DNA of 64,000 nucleotides from Vesta saturnalis. Taxonomy: Eukaryota; Arthropoda; Insecta; Coleoptera; Lampyridae. This document shows positions 22,290 through 34,544 of the stretch, piece after piece; positions within the stretch are counted from its first letter, which is position 1; every line of letters starts with the position of its first letter. The notes under the pieces are model-generated. The model did not search any database and had not been told where the DNA came from. It saw nothing but the letters and a program-made list of their open reading frames with translations. The translations under genes and the position numbers were made by a program. The stretch spans positions 2,964,501-3,028,500 of the forward strand of contig JARFJB010001965.1 of NCBI GenBank assembly GCA_036346205.1, given 5' to 3'.

Positions 22290-23430
22290 TTAGTCGCTAT
22301 CGGAACTTTCAGAATAGTTCCGAACATTAATCACCATCTCATCAACTGCAATGTCCGATATTTCGTCACGTATGTACCACTGCTTTGTTTGTGCACTGTT
22401 TGGTTACATTGCTGTAATGCTTCGTTTCACAGTGCAATAACATTTTCGTCTCTATAGCGACCTCTTCCAATGTGTTTATGGTAGTACCCGTTTGCATGCG
22501 CCCATATGAGTTCAATTGCATTAAATTTCCGATGATACGGTGGCAATCTTAACACTTCATGTCCATAGCTTCTAATTATTTCATCTACGTCATAACCCTT
22601 CTCTATTTGTCGAGATTTAATAAGTGAATAAAGTTCAGTTTTAAATAGTGTGGGTTCATAACTAATATTTATTTTGTGTTAACCACGACTTTGTTGAGAA
22701 TGACGTTGGTACCTTCTCGAGTAACATTGTGTGGTAACGTGCTTTGTCCATAATAATTAATGCAGGCTTTTCTAAATGATTTAACAAATGCTCAAATAGC
22801 GATTTTTAGACAGATCTCCATTCATTTCACCATAATAATCTTCTTTTAATGATTTTGAAGCAAATAATAGAGATGAATTCTCTATAAATCCTGTGGTGCA
22901 ACCCGCATGAATAACAATAAAGCGTTTACCATCACAGCCCTGAGGTTTCCGTACACTCTTTACGTCTTCATCTTGCCACGAATTGCATGGATTTCCTTTT
23001 GAATAGATCCATGTTTCATCCATAAATACTATTTGTCTTCCATTAGGTGAATTGATCTCTTGAATATATGGTTTGAGAAAATGAGTTCGCATTTTTACTG
23101 TATTTTGTTTTTCCAATAAAGCTCTACGATTAAAGTCTTTTTTGGACTTGAATCCTAATATGTATAAGGCACGATTTAAACTTATATCACTTAATAAAAC
23201 ATGACTATCACGGAGTTCAGCATTTAAAGCTCCAAGTGCGACATGATTTTCTTTAAATAAAAGCATTTGAGATGTGGGAATATGTATACGTTAGATTCTA
23301 CTCACTTTGTGCATACATGTAGGTACCATTTATTCCTAATGCACATTTTGGATGTTTCTGACAGATCGTTCGATTTGGTTTTTTACGGGGTCGTTTTTTA
23401 CCTGGACTGGATAAAATTGGATTAGATTAG
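22290..23430 (-). pseudogene. IS630/Tc1-like DDE transposase pseudogene, copy 2
   Basis: Same family as copy 1 at 9.5-10.9 kb, also on the minus strand. Pieces in order: a basic linker GKKRPRKKPNRT (about 23400-23340), an N-terminal region (23266 on), first Asp in VFMDETWIYSKGN (about 23030), DGKRFIVIHAG uninterrupted by an intron, second Asp in IIMDKARYH (about 22755, with Lys in place of the usual Asn), and third acidic residue in KFNAIELIWAH (about 22515). The 161-residue ORF (23266-22781) is the longest intact piece. Downstream frames contain stops. Confidence 0.8.
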
Positions 23431-24159
23431 ATTACTGCGAGACCTGATATTCTTCACTGTGGCCACAGATATAGCCAGAGTATTTGCTTAACGCTGTGAT
23501 TTTGCATGTTAAACAATACCAACGAGTATCTTATTTCTCTTTTCATTGCCAAAAAACTATTCAATGACATGTGTCGATTGTTTCAAATGCACTTCAAGTA
23601 TGTTTCTATCCTTTTTTTAAATACGCTTTGATATGAGATGGCAGAATAAAGAATTTGGGTAGGTGCGTTCATAAACTAATGACGCAGGGGGATTCTTTCC
23701 TGGTGAGAATAATATTGTAATGTTTTGATAAAAACTTATGTAACGAACAAAAATTACAAGTCCAAGAATATCAACTTAAAGAAAATAATCCACCACATCT
23801 GCATTTTGATTTAATCCTATAAAAGCTTCTACACGTAAGTTCACATGGCAATATTTTTAATTATAAACTCGGGCCAACAGTTGGCGCTGTTTTAGAGTTC
23901 CACCTAAAGTCACTAGATAGAATAAAGTACCGCAAATGCATGTTCCAATGTGCTAGAGAGAGATCTACATTTTCTGGCCACAACATGACTGCCTGACAGA
24001 GAATATGACGTGCATTTGAAACACGTCAAACGACCGAACACCAAGCTGTCAAATTGAACTGACTTTGGTTTTGATTATTTTATTAATCGTTCTGTTACTC
24101 GCGAACGTGTGCATGTGGAAAGTTTTGGAAGTTGGGAATTGTGCTGGAAAACAGTAAAG
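23431..24159. other. No gene seen; probable 5' flank of the P-element
   Basis: Mixed AT-rich DNA before the THAP start codon. The P-element terminal inverted repeat should lie here but was not identified. Confidence 0.4.
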
Positions 24160-27100
24160 ATGCCAAGTTGTTGTGTTTGTCGCCGATGCGAAAGGTTATT
24201 TCGCTTCCCTACAGGTAATTATTGAATTTGGATATTGTTTTTATTTTTGCCATGAAAAGTCGGGGAACGACGCAATATCTGGATGCATCTAATAGGGAAG
24301 CAAGATATAAATGATAACTTTAGAATATGCGACGTAAGTTTTCGCAGTACTTTATTTTACAAATGAGTACTATAAAAGTACTATTATGTTAGTTGCATTT
24401 TCCTGAAGAAGCATTTGAAACGAAAAGAATTGATGGAAAGAGAAAATTGAAGCCCAATGCTGTACCCAATCTTTGTCAAGAATCTCTCTGTCAGTGTGTT
24501 TCGGAAGACATACAAATGTCTGAAAAGGTGACTGTGCTAGAAGGTGGTCAAGACGACGTTCACGACGTGACCGTGATGAAATCAAAAAAGAGTCCTGGCA
24601 GTGATGGTGAAGACGACTTTGAGCGTAATGTGAACAGTTTACTGTCGAGTGCCCCTTCATGTGATGGACAGGAACAACTCATTGATAATTTGCGCGCACA
24701 TCTGAAGAAAGCTCTACGAGAGCGTAATAAGTACAAACGGGAATTGGAGAATGTCTTAAAAAATTTGGACGACTGCTTCAACAAGGATCAGGTGCATTAC
24801 ATAAAACACGGAAATGCAGTGGGTCATTTATGGTCTGAAAATACTATGAGCAAGGCCCTGAAATGATTTATTTCTTGTGGAGCTAAGGACTATGAAGAGA
24901 CAAGACGTCAACATACTCATCTCCCTAGCATAAGAACTATTCAATATCGCATCAGGAACATACAACTTAATCCAGGTATCTTAGAAAATATTTTCAAAAT
25001 GCTTAAACATAAGGTTTGTATATACTGACTGCTCACTGAATTCAGTTTATTAAATCATTAAGATGACTTGGAAACATTTATGTTGCTGACTACAATTTTG
25101 AAATCCATTTGTAACTTGTATCATTTCATTTTATTACATGAAAATAGGTTTTTATTTTAGGTGGCGATATTTAGAGAGGAAGAAAAACATGCCGCGTTAC
25201 TAGTGGATGAAATGGCGCTAGAGTGACTACGCAACAGACGCTCTAGTATTCATGGTCGGTGGAGTGAGCACTGATTGGTAACAAGCTGTAGCATACAGGA
25301 AGTTCTTTCTCTGCAGAAGAAATGCAAGACAAACTCTTTGCCATACTTCATAAATGCCATGATGTGGAGCTGAACACAAAAACAATCATTTCGGGCATGG
25401 GAGGTCAGAATAGAAGATTTTGGAAACGGATGAACATTAATGCTAGTCGCTACAGTCTCATTCAAAATTCCATTCAACATCCAGTGCATGTAAATGAAAA
25501 GTTGTACATTATGTCAGACTGTGTACATGTTTTCACAAATATTGCTGCCGCTTTGATCAATGGAAGGAAATTTTATATCGATATCTCTATAGTAGAACGA
25601 GAGTAGTTGCCGTCGTTTCTATAGAAGCCATTAAAAAAGTTTTTGAATTGGACCAAAAGGACCCTCTGAAATTGTGCCCCAGGGTGAAACAAAAAGTCAT
25701 CACTCCGTCTCATTTTTTGAAGATGAATGTGTCACTAAGTGTGGCTCTTTTACATCATGATGTGGGAGCAGCCATTTATTATCATATTGCGAAAAAGAAT
25801 ATTGGTCCACAACATGGTACAACAGCGTGGTTTATTACCCTAATGTACAAATGGTTTAAACTTATGACTGGACGCTACTTTACATGCGAATATAGAAACT
25901 TATAAAGCTACACTAACTTTTTTTGAAGACTTCATCAACATTACACGCAACATTACAGTGGACGATAATGTTTGGAAGCCATTTCAACCTGGAATGCTCT
26001 TATCAACGCAATGTGGCATCGATTTACCACGAGTGTATGTTGCAAAATTTAAACATTTATTGTTGAGTCGGTTTGGAAAAGCTGTTCAGCCAAATTCGAC
26101 ACAGTAATCCAGTTCCTAACACACGAGAGTTCAAAGTTGCTCTCCGATTAATTTGCTTGTCGCAATTTGAGGTAGACGTTCGTCGGTGAAGATATCATGT
26201 AAATGATCAATATCATTTGGTTGGGTATTGTAACGAGATCAATGCTTTTCACAAGAACAATACTTCTGAAGCAACTAAAGATATATCTGATAAAATTTGT
26301 GATGATTTAAAACAGTCTACAGCTTCTAAGGAACTGAGTGAGACGGCCAGGTCTGCATTATACTATTTTGTCGGTACAATATTGAGTAAGGTCTGCCCTG
26401 TTAAGCATAGAAGTCGTAACTGACAAAATCACTGTTTTGAGATATTCAACATTTAGTAAAAATTGTTATGCCACCAAATTTGAGTATTTTATTAAATATT
26501 TAATTTTACATTTACTAAAAGTTGCAAAGCAGAATTTTAATAAGCCAGAGCATTATTCCAAAATATAGTCAGAAATTAGAGTTTTGATAGATACGACATT
26601 TAGCACTAACATCGTATCAAGTTTGCAGAGTAACAAAAATGCGTATCTGCATACCCCCCTTGACCATTCTTGCACTTAGAAAATTTAGTTCACTTTCCTC
26701 TACACAGTCAAAATCTGTCTTATATGCCAGTGTATGTCTCCCTCTAAAAAACTGACCTCTACCATCTCATTAAGGTACGGGCGAGAAGAGATTTTATTGA
26801 GTTTGTATTGTGATGTACCATTTTGCCAATTATAAAAGTCGCCTATGCGCATACTAATGACTTTTGCATTATTGGCAGCATCTTTTACACAGTCACTGAA
26901 ATCTTTAAAATCATAGATTTTCCCATTTCGTTTGAGACACCGTTCTACCTGGTGATGAAAGGAATCGACTCCCATAAACGTGTGCCCTGGTTCAAAATAT
27001 TTGACCTTAAATGATTCAAGGGAAACCTCTGCTGAATTTACAATATGAACAAAAAAAGTAAATATTTTCCAGTTTTTTGGGAGGCGCAATTATCCAACCA

Positions 27101-29673
27101 CAAAATAACATGTCTAGCATCTCGAATCGATAATAAAAAAGCATAGAACGCGCTAGTAATATCTCGTGTAGATCGTCCAGATATGGCTTCGTGCCAAATA
27201 ACCGCTGTTGGAATTGTTTGTGTTTGCCGAGTAATCACAAAACTCTCATTATATGCTATTACTCGAGGTGTGAAAATTACCTCTTTAAACATTCCCATTC
27301 TGGGAAGCATAATTACCTATAACAAAATAATTTATCATTGCTTTATGAATTAATTAGTGAAATTTAGCTTCTTAAATTAGAGTTAGCTAGTGAGATTAAC
27401 TTTTGTAGGTCTGCAGATGCAATTACTTGTTCATTTTTCGTGGTAGAGGATGAATCTTCTTGATAGTGTTTCCTAGCTGATGTACTTTTTCTTGTGGGCA
27501 GCGAATTTCCTCCATTCATCGCAGTTGCCGTCCGGGACATCCTTTTTGTGGGAAGTCAATTTTGAATGTAAATCAAACAATTCACAAATCCAACATTCCT
27601 CGTGGCACAGTTTTACAAAGGATATTTTCAAGCTGCTGACCACTTCTCTATATAAATAATACGAAAAATTTATGTTGGGATACATGGAACGATAGTGATT
27701 GTACATCATTGTAATAGTAATATCCGAGGAAAGATAGCGTCTCTCTGGTGCATGTTCACGTCGGTAATGAGCGATAGCTGGCCTAAATTATTCTATATGT
27801 TTAATTATTAAATCTCTATCAAATTTCATCTTGTTGCACTTTCCTTGTTGATTCGGTTTAACTGTTACTTTCCAATTTGTCTTATTTAGTGCATCTCTTA
27901 CTACTCGGTCATTTTTGCTTTCATACCCTAATGTTCCAAGAAAAAAATATTTTAAATACTTTTTGCTTACAGCCTCCTATGTCTTTCAAAAAATAAAGGT
28001 ATGTCTTAGACCTTCTTGAAGTAAGACAATGAGTTGTTTTTCTTTTTGTATTTTGTTGGGAGTTCTTTTGCTCGTTTACGTTTAGTTTCCAAAACTCTCT
28101 ATTTATCTCTCCTCACCTTTGCGTGGTAATTCTCTTAAAACACTCTTTTTCGTTACAAGCTTTCGTTACATTATGTTTATCTGGCATTTAGTTTTATTTT
28201 TTTTCTTTGGGCTGGGCTCAAATCAAACTCCTTTCTTTTGCGTATTTTTCCTTTTTTCGTAAAATTCTTCTGTTCTGAATTGTCCACGGCATTGTCTATA
28301 ATATTTTCTAATATTTCAATAATAAAACGTATACCGCCATTCTCTTTAAATTCAACATCTTCTGAAACACCAGTGCTATCTTGCCACAATGCGACGTTGC
28401 TGTTATTAGGTTCTTCATTATGCAATTTATCATTATTCTCTGAAGTTGTGAGGAGAACATTACTTAAGACAATAACCTTTCGCTTGGATTCTTCTTGATT
28501 TTCTGAATTCCTCATATCAGAACGATTGCAGCTAAACTTAGAAGCTTCGGTTTCGGAACTATTACTGTCTGAATCATATGTAGAATTTGCAGGAATAAAG
28601 TCTGTATCATTATCTCTTAGAGTTCGTTATTTCTTAACACTTTCTGTTGACGTTTTTGGTCTTTAATTTTCTCGTTTAGTCCCTTATTTAGCGCTAATAA
28701 AATTTTAAAAGATCTACTATTTGGATTCATTTTGAGGTGGTGTTATAGTACTTGACATACAAAATAAATGTTATATGTATTTATTTTAAACACTTTTTGG
28801 GTATTAGAATTCTTCACTCACCAAGCAAAAAAAAACGACTTGCCACAACAATGTACTAAAGAAAACAACACCAAGGCACTTATTGTTTTAACTTATTTTA
28901 CAAGAATTTCACAGTTCAATTTACGCTACCATGTGCATGCGACGTAACAGAATCACTAAAAAGTAAGGTTAGAAAACACTTCTCACTGTTAGTGCAAATT
29001 GTCGTAAGTAACACGTTGTTAAGTTAATTTGTCGTAACTGCTTGCCGTTTTGTGTAGTTACGTCATATACTTCTAATATTGTCAGATACGACAAATCAAA
29101 TTAACAAATACGGCAGTTTTGCAGATACGACGAAACTTTGTAGGCTCCTAGAGGCTATAAAAATAAAAGATACGACTTTGAGTCTTAACAGAATGATAGG
29201 TTTACCAATTATCTAGTTGTTGACGTCATAAACCGAAAATATGAAAAAATGTAGATAAGACTTCTATGCTTAACAGGGCAGAGGTAAAAGAGCAATATTC
29301 AGTATGTGACGATTGCTTTATTCCTTTGTTGGCAAGTAGAGACATTTCTTTTACTTGGTTTACTACATTCAAAGAATATAAAGAGAATCTTCTCCACTTT
29401 CCATCAGAGGAACTCTACAATTATTTCCACCACTGTGAATTCCAATATCACATTAATGAGAAAAATCTTTTACACAATGCTATAGACAGACATGTGTTCT
29501 TAGATAAATTATGTCAAGACAACTCTGCTTTGTTAAATAACATTCCACATTGTCATAATATTATTTATAACTGTACAAAAATATTCGTTAAATGTAGGCG
29601 ATTTTTCATTGTTAGAGGAGAGAATGCAAAAAATACAAGGGGTCGTCCAAAAGTAGTCGGACACTTGCAATGA
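24160..29673 (+). pseudogene. THAP/P-element transposase (THAP9-like) pseudogene, split by another transposon
   Basis: The P-element transposase has an N-terminal THAP zinc finger that binds DNA. Exon 1 (24160-24214) gives MPSCCVCRRCERLFRFPT with the first Cys pair. Exon 2 (24260-24333) adds RRNIWMHLIGK and ends in ICD. Exon 3 (from 24393) completes CxxH as CDLHFPEEAF and the basic LKPNAVPN. A coiled coil (about 24690-24780), HLWSENTMSKALK and LPSIRTIQYRIRN follow. Later blocks are ISGMGGQNRRFWK, LYIMSDCVHVFTN, KVFELDQKDPLKLCP, FKVALRLICLSQFE and the tail after 29282 (VCDDCFIPLL, LHFPSEELYNYF). An in-frame TGA lies at 24864-24866, with frameshifts near 25600, 25905 and 26110. The ORF is interrupted at 26393-29281 by a nested transposon; without it the reading frame continues. 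Confidence 0.87.
26393..29281 (-). mobile_element. DNA transposon with 23-bp inverted ends, nested in the P-element; DUF7869-like protein
   Basis: Ends start CTGCCCTGTTAAGCATAGAA on both sides (identical for about 23 bp), and AGGT is duplicated at 26389-26392 and 29282-29285. Length is 2889 bp. The minus strand carries a decayed multi-exon gene. It starts MNPNSRSFKILLALNKGL (ATG 28730-28728), continues as an acidic/Lys-rich segment (28620-28177) and a Cys-containing segment EECWICELFDLHSKL (27709-27473). After an acceptor near 27310 come MLPRMGMFKEVIFTPRVIAY, WHEAISGRS, LWLDNCASQK, and finally KYFEPGHTFMGVDSFHHQVE (27089-26700). The D-N-C and GHT-D-FH blocks resemble insect proteins of the DUF7869 type, which I believe are transposon-derived. 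The 4-bp duplication would fit a Sola-like group, but this class call is uncertain. Frameshifts make it inactive. Confidence 0.85.
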
Positions 29674-30477
29674 AAAATGCCACTTAATAAATAATTTAAA
29701 CCAATACATGGTGTTTGTTTCAATTAGGTGACAATTTGTTCGTTTTCACAATAAAATTTCATAGAAGTTGAACTTCTGTTTGAAGTTGGTGCTCAATTTT
29801 GGCCACAAAATGGATGCCAATTGTGGTAACTGTCAAGAGTTGCAATTTAAAGTAATTGCTATTGGCTCTCATTTGCACTATTTTTTCAAATAACGTAATT
29901 GTTTAGCCAAATTCCTTTATTTGTATTTTATGTGTCCTAATTCCAGCAAATGTATCAACATGATGCAAAATTATTATACATTAAAAAATTATATCAGGTC
30001 TCACAAGAAACAGTCAATTAATAATTTAATTACATTTCACTGAACAAAGAAAATGTAAAAATGTGAGACATGCAATGAAATATCCAATGTGTATAAAGGT
30101 TGTTTTACATTAGAATTCAATTTTTTTAAATTTTTAATTATTTTAATTCAAACACTTGCAATAACTGTACGCCACTGCAAACTTAATATTTTACTTTAGC
30201 ACCATCTATACTTCTTAACAAAACGAATATTTACATTTTAGTAATACATAAAACCGGTAATGTCGCTACTGTATTCAATGTTTATTTTTGTTTCAAGACG
30301 TAGTTCGTCATTCTCCCCCACTTTCATTTTCAACCAATGAGGTGTACGTATGTAGTACACTTCGTTTGACTGGAACATAAAAGCAAAAACTAAAAGTGCA
30401 ATGCTTCATTCTAGAAATTTTCCACGTGTTGATTGTGTTGTACGTGTGTTAAAGTTATTAAGCAATAACAAAACGAA
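29674..30477. other. No gene seen; upstream of the serine-rich gene
   Basis: AT-rich sequence, probably including the distal P-element end and the promoter and 5' UTR of the gene at 30478. No terminal repeats or core promoter fixed. Confidence 0.4.
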
Positions 30478-30876
30478 ATGGCTTTTATGATGCCTGTTGT
30501 TAAAAACGATTGGGACATTTATAAGTGTAATCGTAGCCGGCGGATATCGGAGTGTTCAAATACACAATCGTGTAGGTCAAGAAAAGTGTCGGAATGTAAA
30601 TCTGAAGGTCCAAGTTTATCGACATCACCGGGTTCCGATTTTATAGTTGGTTCACCTGGACATCGCAGTGTACCTGCAAATATGTCGCGACAATATTCAC
30701 GGATGAGCTCTAGAACATCTCAAAACAGTTTACAAAGTCCCTGTAAAAGTGTTGGATCATCACCTCCTAAGACAGATTCACAAACCAGCCTAAACAAGTT
30801 CCACAATCGTCTATTGGATAAATTGAAACGTTCTTTGAGAAGTAAAGATAGTGACAGCGAACGTACAAGTTCATGA
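30478..30876 (+). CDS. Small serine/arginine-rich protein of unknown function
   Basis: A 132-residue single-exon ORF with a good start context (AACGAAATGGC). The start MAFMMPVVKNDWDIYK is hydrophobic to mixed and looks like a conserved N-terminal motif. The middle is rich in Ser, Arg, Pro and Cys (for example SRRISECSNTQSCRSRK and SPGSDFIVGSPGHRS), with several S-P and R-x-x-S sites that could be phosphorylated. The C-terminus has a basic amphipathic segment LNKFHNRLLDKLKRSLRS followed by an acidic/Ser end. No signal peptide, membrane segment or known domain is seen. Codon use and the intact frame in an otherwise decayed neighbourhood support a host gene. I do not recognise the family and assign no function. 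A long AT-rich 3' region follows. Confidence 0.7.
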   Translation: MAFMMPVVKNDWDIYKCNRSRRISECSNTQSCRSRKVSECKSEGPSLSTSPGSDFIVGSPGHRSVPANMSRQYSRMSSRTSQNSLQSPCKSVGSSPPKTDSQTSLNKFHNRLLDKLKRSLRSKDSDSERTSS

Positions 30877-32344
30877 AAAGGGCGTGAGGATGTTCCTATT
30901 ACGAAAAAAGAACATCCAGTAAATTAGTGTCTACCTGAAGGTTGAGGGCTTCTACGACCGTAGCTGCTACACAACTACGTAGGGTGTTCAGGTTAGCATT
31001 GTAAGTGACCTGTGATATCGTATGTAGTTAAATATAATAATATAAAGGGCTTTAATAATACATTTTCGATGTTAGTAGTACGGTCGATTTTTTATGTGTT
31101 GGTAGCTTGTAGACTTTTGTAAGTTTTTATATAAGACTGCAATAACGGTATATTTTGCATAATTTATGAAATGTTCAAGCTTTAAATAATAATATAGTTG
31201 AATGTACATAGGATGATAACATCTTTGTTGAAATTGGGCTTTTACTGTAAAAGCTCCTGTAATATTTATAGCACATTCCAGATAGATGTGAACATTATAA
31301 ACGAATATTTAAGTACAACAAAGCTTGCTAGGGACATGTGAGTATTTATTTGAAAAATATCAAAATAGTAGGTAGAAAATTAGCATAATTTCTTATTTAA
31401 AAAAAATGTGGCTTAAATGCTTTATAAACTTGACAAGAAATGATAAATATTGGTAGATAATGAATTATATGTGGTTATACCACTATTTTTATATATTTTT
31501 GATTTTCATTAATTATATGCGCATTAGAATGTTGTAAAATTTAATCACTGAAGTATTATTACTCATGAGTTTGTAATTAATTATAATTTATAATTAAAAA
31601 TAAAAATTGCAATTCTATTTCGTTTATTTTGATATCGACGCAGACATTCCTTTCCTAATGTAAATAGTGGAAAAGTACAGCGATGTGACGCAAGAAGTGA
31701 CTTATAAATAGACATCTAAAAACTACAGTTAGAAATACTAACAACAGATATTGACAATGTTGAGAAGTCAATTAAATAAATATTGTTAAAAAAAGAAATG
31801 ACTGTAATAGTGAAATGCATTTCAATAATTGTAATTATAATTAATATTGTGATACATAGATTGTACAGTAATTAAAAGATAAAGTTGCTTGTTTTTTTTA
31901 GGTATTTGGCGGACGAGTGGCGAGTGCTGAGTGTTATTAGGAATTGCGCAACACTAAATCTATTGTAATCTAATCATATACGTAATTAATTATGGAAAAT
32001 CATGTCCGTCATTAATGACGACTTATGATTTGTTTACGAATTTGATTATGTGTATTTTTGTTAAAAAGTACTAAGATACTATAATTACCTTGAAATTACG
32101 ATTCATTTTGCCATTTTTAACTTTGCCACGTATTACCTAAAGGAAAGTTTTATTGTGATCGATAAAAAAATTTTAAATTGGACTGAGACTGGAAATATCC
32201 GTTTTGAGATTTATGCAAAAAAGTGGTCATTGGAAAATATGTGTGTAAGTCCGTCACTGTCGGCCGTCGAGGCAGGGTCAAAATGCTCCCAGTCCCTGAT
32301 TATCAGGGGCCCCACAAAAAAAAAATGCTTCGCTTATTAAATTA
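30877..32344. other. Probable 3' UTR and flanking DNA; no gene seen
   Basis: AT-rich, with several possible AATAAA sites, for example near 31773. No ORF is supported. Where the 3' UTR of the serine-rich gene ends cannot be told. Confidence 0.4.
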
Positions 32345-32470
32345 AAGTAGTCTAGCAGAATTTTACTCTTGACAGTTTGGACGACCGCCCGTCGGAGGCA
32401 TAACTGAAAACGGCAATATTTTTTCAAAGTCTGATTTTTGCATTCGATGCACATGGTAGGAATCTGTAAT
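32345..32470 (-). repeat. Dispersed repeat shared with 52.98-53.13 kb
   Basis: The stretch containing GGCATAACTGAAAACGG and CTGATTTTTGCATTCGATGC is similar to the reverse complement of 52985-53130. It is probably a non-autonomous element piece. The 66-residue ORF across it is not supported. Confidence 0.6.
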
Positions 32471-33049
32471 GAAAGGTTCGCTTAAGGGTTCAAGCCAGTC
32501 ATGGCCAAACAAAGTTGAGTAGTGGGTCAAATTGTGTTTATTATATTTTACGTGGATCACCAAATCAATGGCATCACTTGTAAAAGAGGAGGTAGGCTAA
32601 AAACTACTTTTGGTTCTCAACTTTATAGACTTCTACAAAGTTTACGTTTCCTTCTTGTTTTACAATTTCTATGCAAATATCTTTATTTTCAGCATGCTCC
32701 ATTACATTACATATTCGTAATACTACATGCAATCTACAATTGAATTTCTATTCCACATTTAACAATTTTTTTTTGAGAAATATTCTTTAATTATAAAAAA
32801 AACTTTTTGAAGAAGATGAACTATATCATATCTAAATTAAAATTATTTATAAATTTTAAAATTATTTTCAATTACAGCTTATTAAATAATTTCTATTTAT
32901 CCATTAAATGTAATTATTTAATAGTTTGCTACTATTTAACTATTTTTATTAGTATCTTTTATGTAATAATTTTTGATAACTTAATTGTTCCGTATAAAAC
33001 TATTAATTACTTACTTTTTTTTGTATAAAAAGTTTTGACATGGTGATAA
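32471..33049. other. No gene seen
   Basis: Extremely AT-rich. The 73-residue plus-strand ORF at 32807 consists mainly of Ile, Asn, Phe, Tyr and Lys and reflects composition. The ORF2 of the LINE whose gag lies at 33.05-33.45 kb would be expected here on the minus strand but is not found. Confidence 0.4.
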
Positions 33050-33446
33050 TAAGCAATTAATTGTTTAGGTATATCTTTTAGTGTTTGATATGTAGCATGG
33101 ACAGTCTTTATCTAAAGTGTAATGATTCACACAATTAATACATTGTAATTCCTCAGAGGCGGTGCAATCCTTAATTCTATGTCAATTCACTTGTACATGA
33201 TTGTACGCTGTGGTTAAGCTTGCCACAATTGAAACATAATCTTCTATATAACATACATTCCAAATTATATTTAATTTTTTACTTTAAAGAATTTTATTTT
33301 GTTCGGATTCAGTTTCTATTACTAAATTTTTGTGCCTTTTTTATCTTTAAAAACAAATTTAGGTGAAATATTTTTTAATTTCAAATTCAATTCTTCATTT
33401 TGTGCAATAATAATATCATTAATATTTTCTAAATTAGCTTCATATA
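33050..33446 (-). pseudogene. LINE ORF1 (gag-like) 3' half with CCHC zinc knuckles
   Basis: The minus strand encodes EANLENINDIIIAQNEELNL, then KFVFKDKKG, the typical KLNIIWNVCYIEDYVSI segment, a knuckle CFNCGKLNHSVQSC and further Cys/His blocks (ELQCINCVNHYTLDKDC). It belongs to the ORF1 nucleic-acid-binding proteins of Jockey/I-type LINEs. It has one stop and a frameshift. The missing N-terminal half is at 44828-45370. The two halves join across the nested insertion at 33449-44757. Confidence 0.75.
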
Positions 33447-34219
33447 TACAGGGTGCGGAATTAGTGCGTCGAACTACGCTATATCCGTTATTAAAGGAGA
33501 TATCACAAAAAGTTATTTACAAAAATTATAGGCAACTTCAAACTTCACATTATAAAATTATTTTCGTATTTACATATTACCAGGGTGAACCAAACATACC
33601 TTTTTTTTAAATGGGGCACCCTATGTATTATTTCAAATTTAGGTTAAGCTCATCTCTCCCATGCTTCCAATATAGAGTTTCATTACGTTATACAGGGTAT
33701 TTCAAAAGTTATGGTAGTAGTAGACCGACACTATCCCCTCCACTTTTTCTACGTCACAAGCTCCGCCCACTTTCACTTTTTACTAGCCCACGTGGGAGAC
33801 CGCATTTTCAACCCTTATTTTTTATGGTTTCTTTTCCGAGCCCTTTTTCAACCCTTGACGGAATTTTTATCCATAATTAAGGCCTTTTTGTTTTTACTTG
33901 CTTTGCTTAAGGGGGTTATTTTTCAACCCTTGATGGAATTTTTAACCTTTATGGTGGTATTAAGGACCTTTTTGTAAGCTAGGTCTTTTGTACGCGCTTA
34001 CTTGAGGGTGTATTTTTCAACCCTGATGGAATTTTCATCCCTAATTAAGGCCTTTTTGTTTTTACTTGCTTATCTGAAGGGGGTTATTTCTCAACCGTTG
34101 ATGTAATTTTTAACCCTTATGGTGGTATTAAGGCCTTTTTGACAGCTAAGCCTTTTTTGTACTTGTTCACGTGAGGGGCACATTTAGGCCTGGGGGTTAG
34201 GACTAGTGCGGGAAATTGT

Positions 34220-34520
34220 TTTTATGGCGATTCTTGTAAGATAAGAGCTATCTCATGGCCCTGGTGCAGCACTGGGGGTTGTTTTTAATAATAAAGAGAT
34301 TCTTGTAAGACGAGAGCTACCTCAAGGCCCTGGTCTTATACTGGGGTTGTTTTAATCGATGTTCTTGTAAGACGAGAGCTATCTCATGGTCCTAGTCTTG
34401 CGAGGGGAAATGTTTCTTAGTAATAAAGAGGTTCTTGTAAGACGAGCGCTAATACTTGGACCAGGTCTTGCACTGGGAGCTGTTTAATAATAAAGAGGTT
34501 GTTGTAAGACAAGTGTAGAA
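34220..34520. repeat. Tandem CTTGTAAGACGAGAGC units inside the Polinton
   Basis: Four to five diverged copies, roughly 75 bp each, of a unit containing AATAAAGAGGTTCTTGTAAG and CTGGTCTTGCACTGGG. The CTTGTAAGACA core recurs in the arms of the larger element at 45.6-60.1 kb. Confidence 0.75.
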
Positions 34521-34544
34521 ACTACCATGTAGATCTTTGACCTT

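Noticed and set aside
32807..33028. 73-residue plus-strand ORF
   Set aside because: Low-complexity AT-rich translation with no motif.
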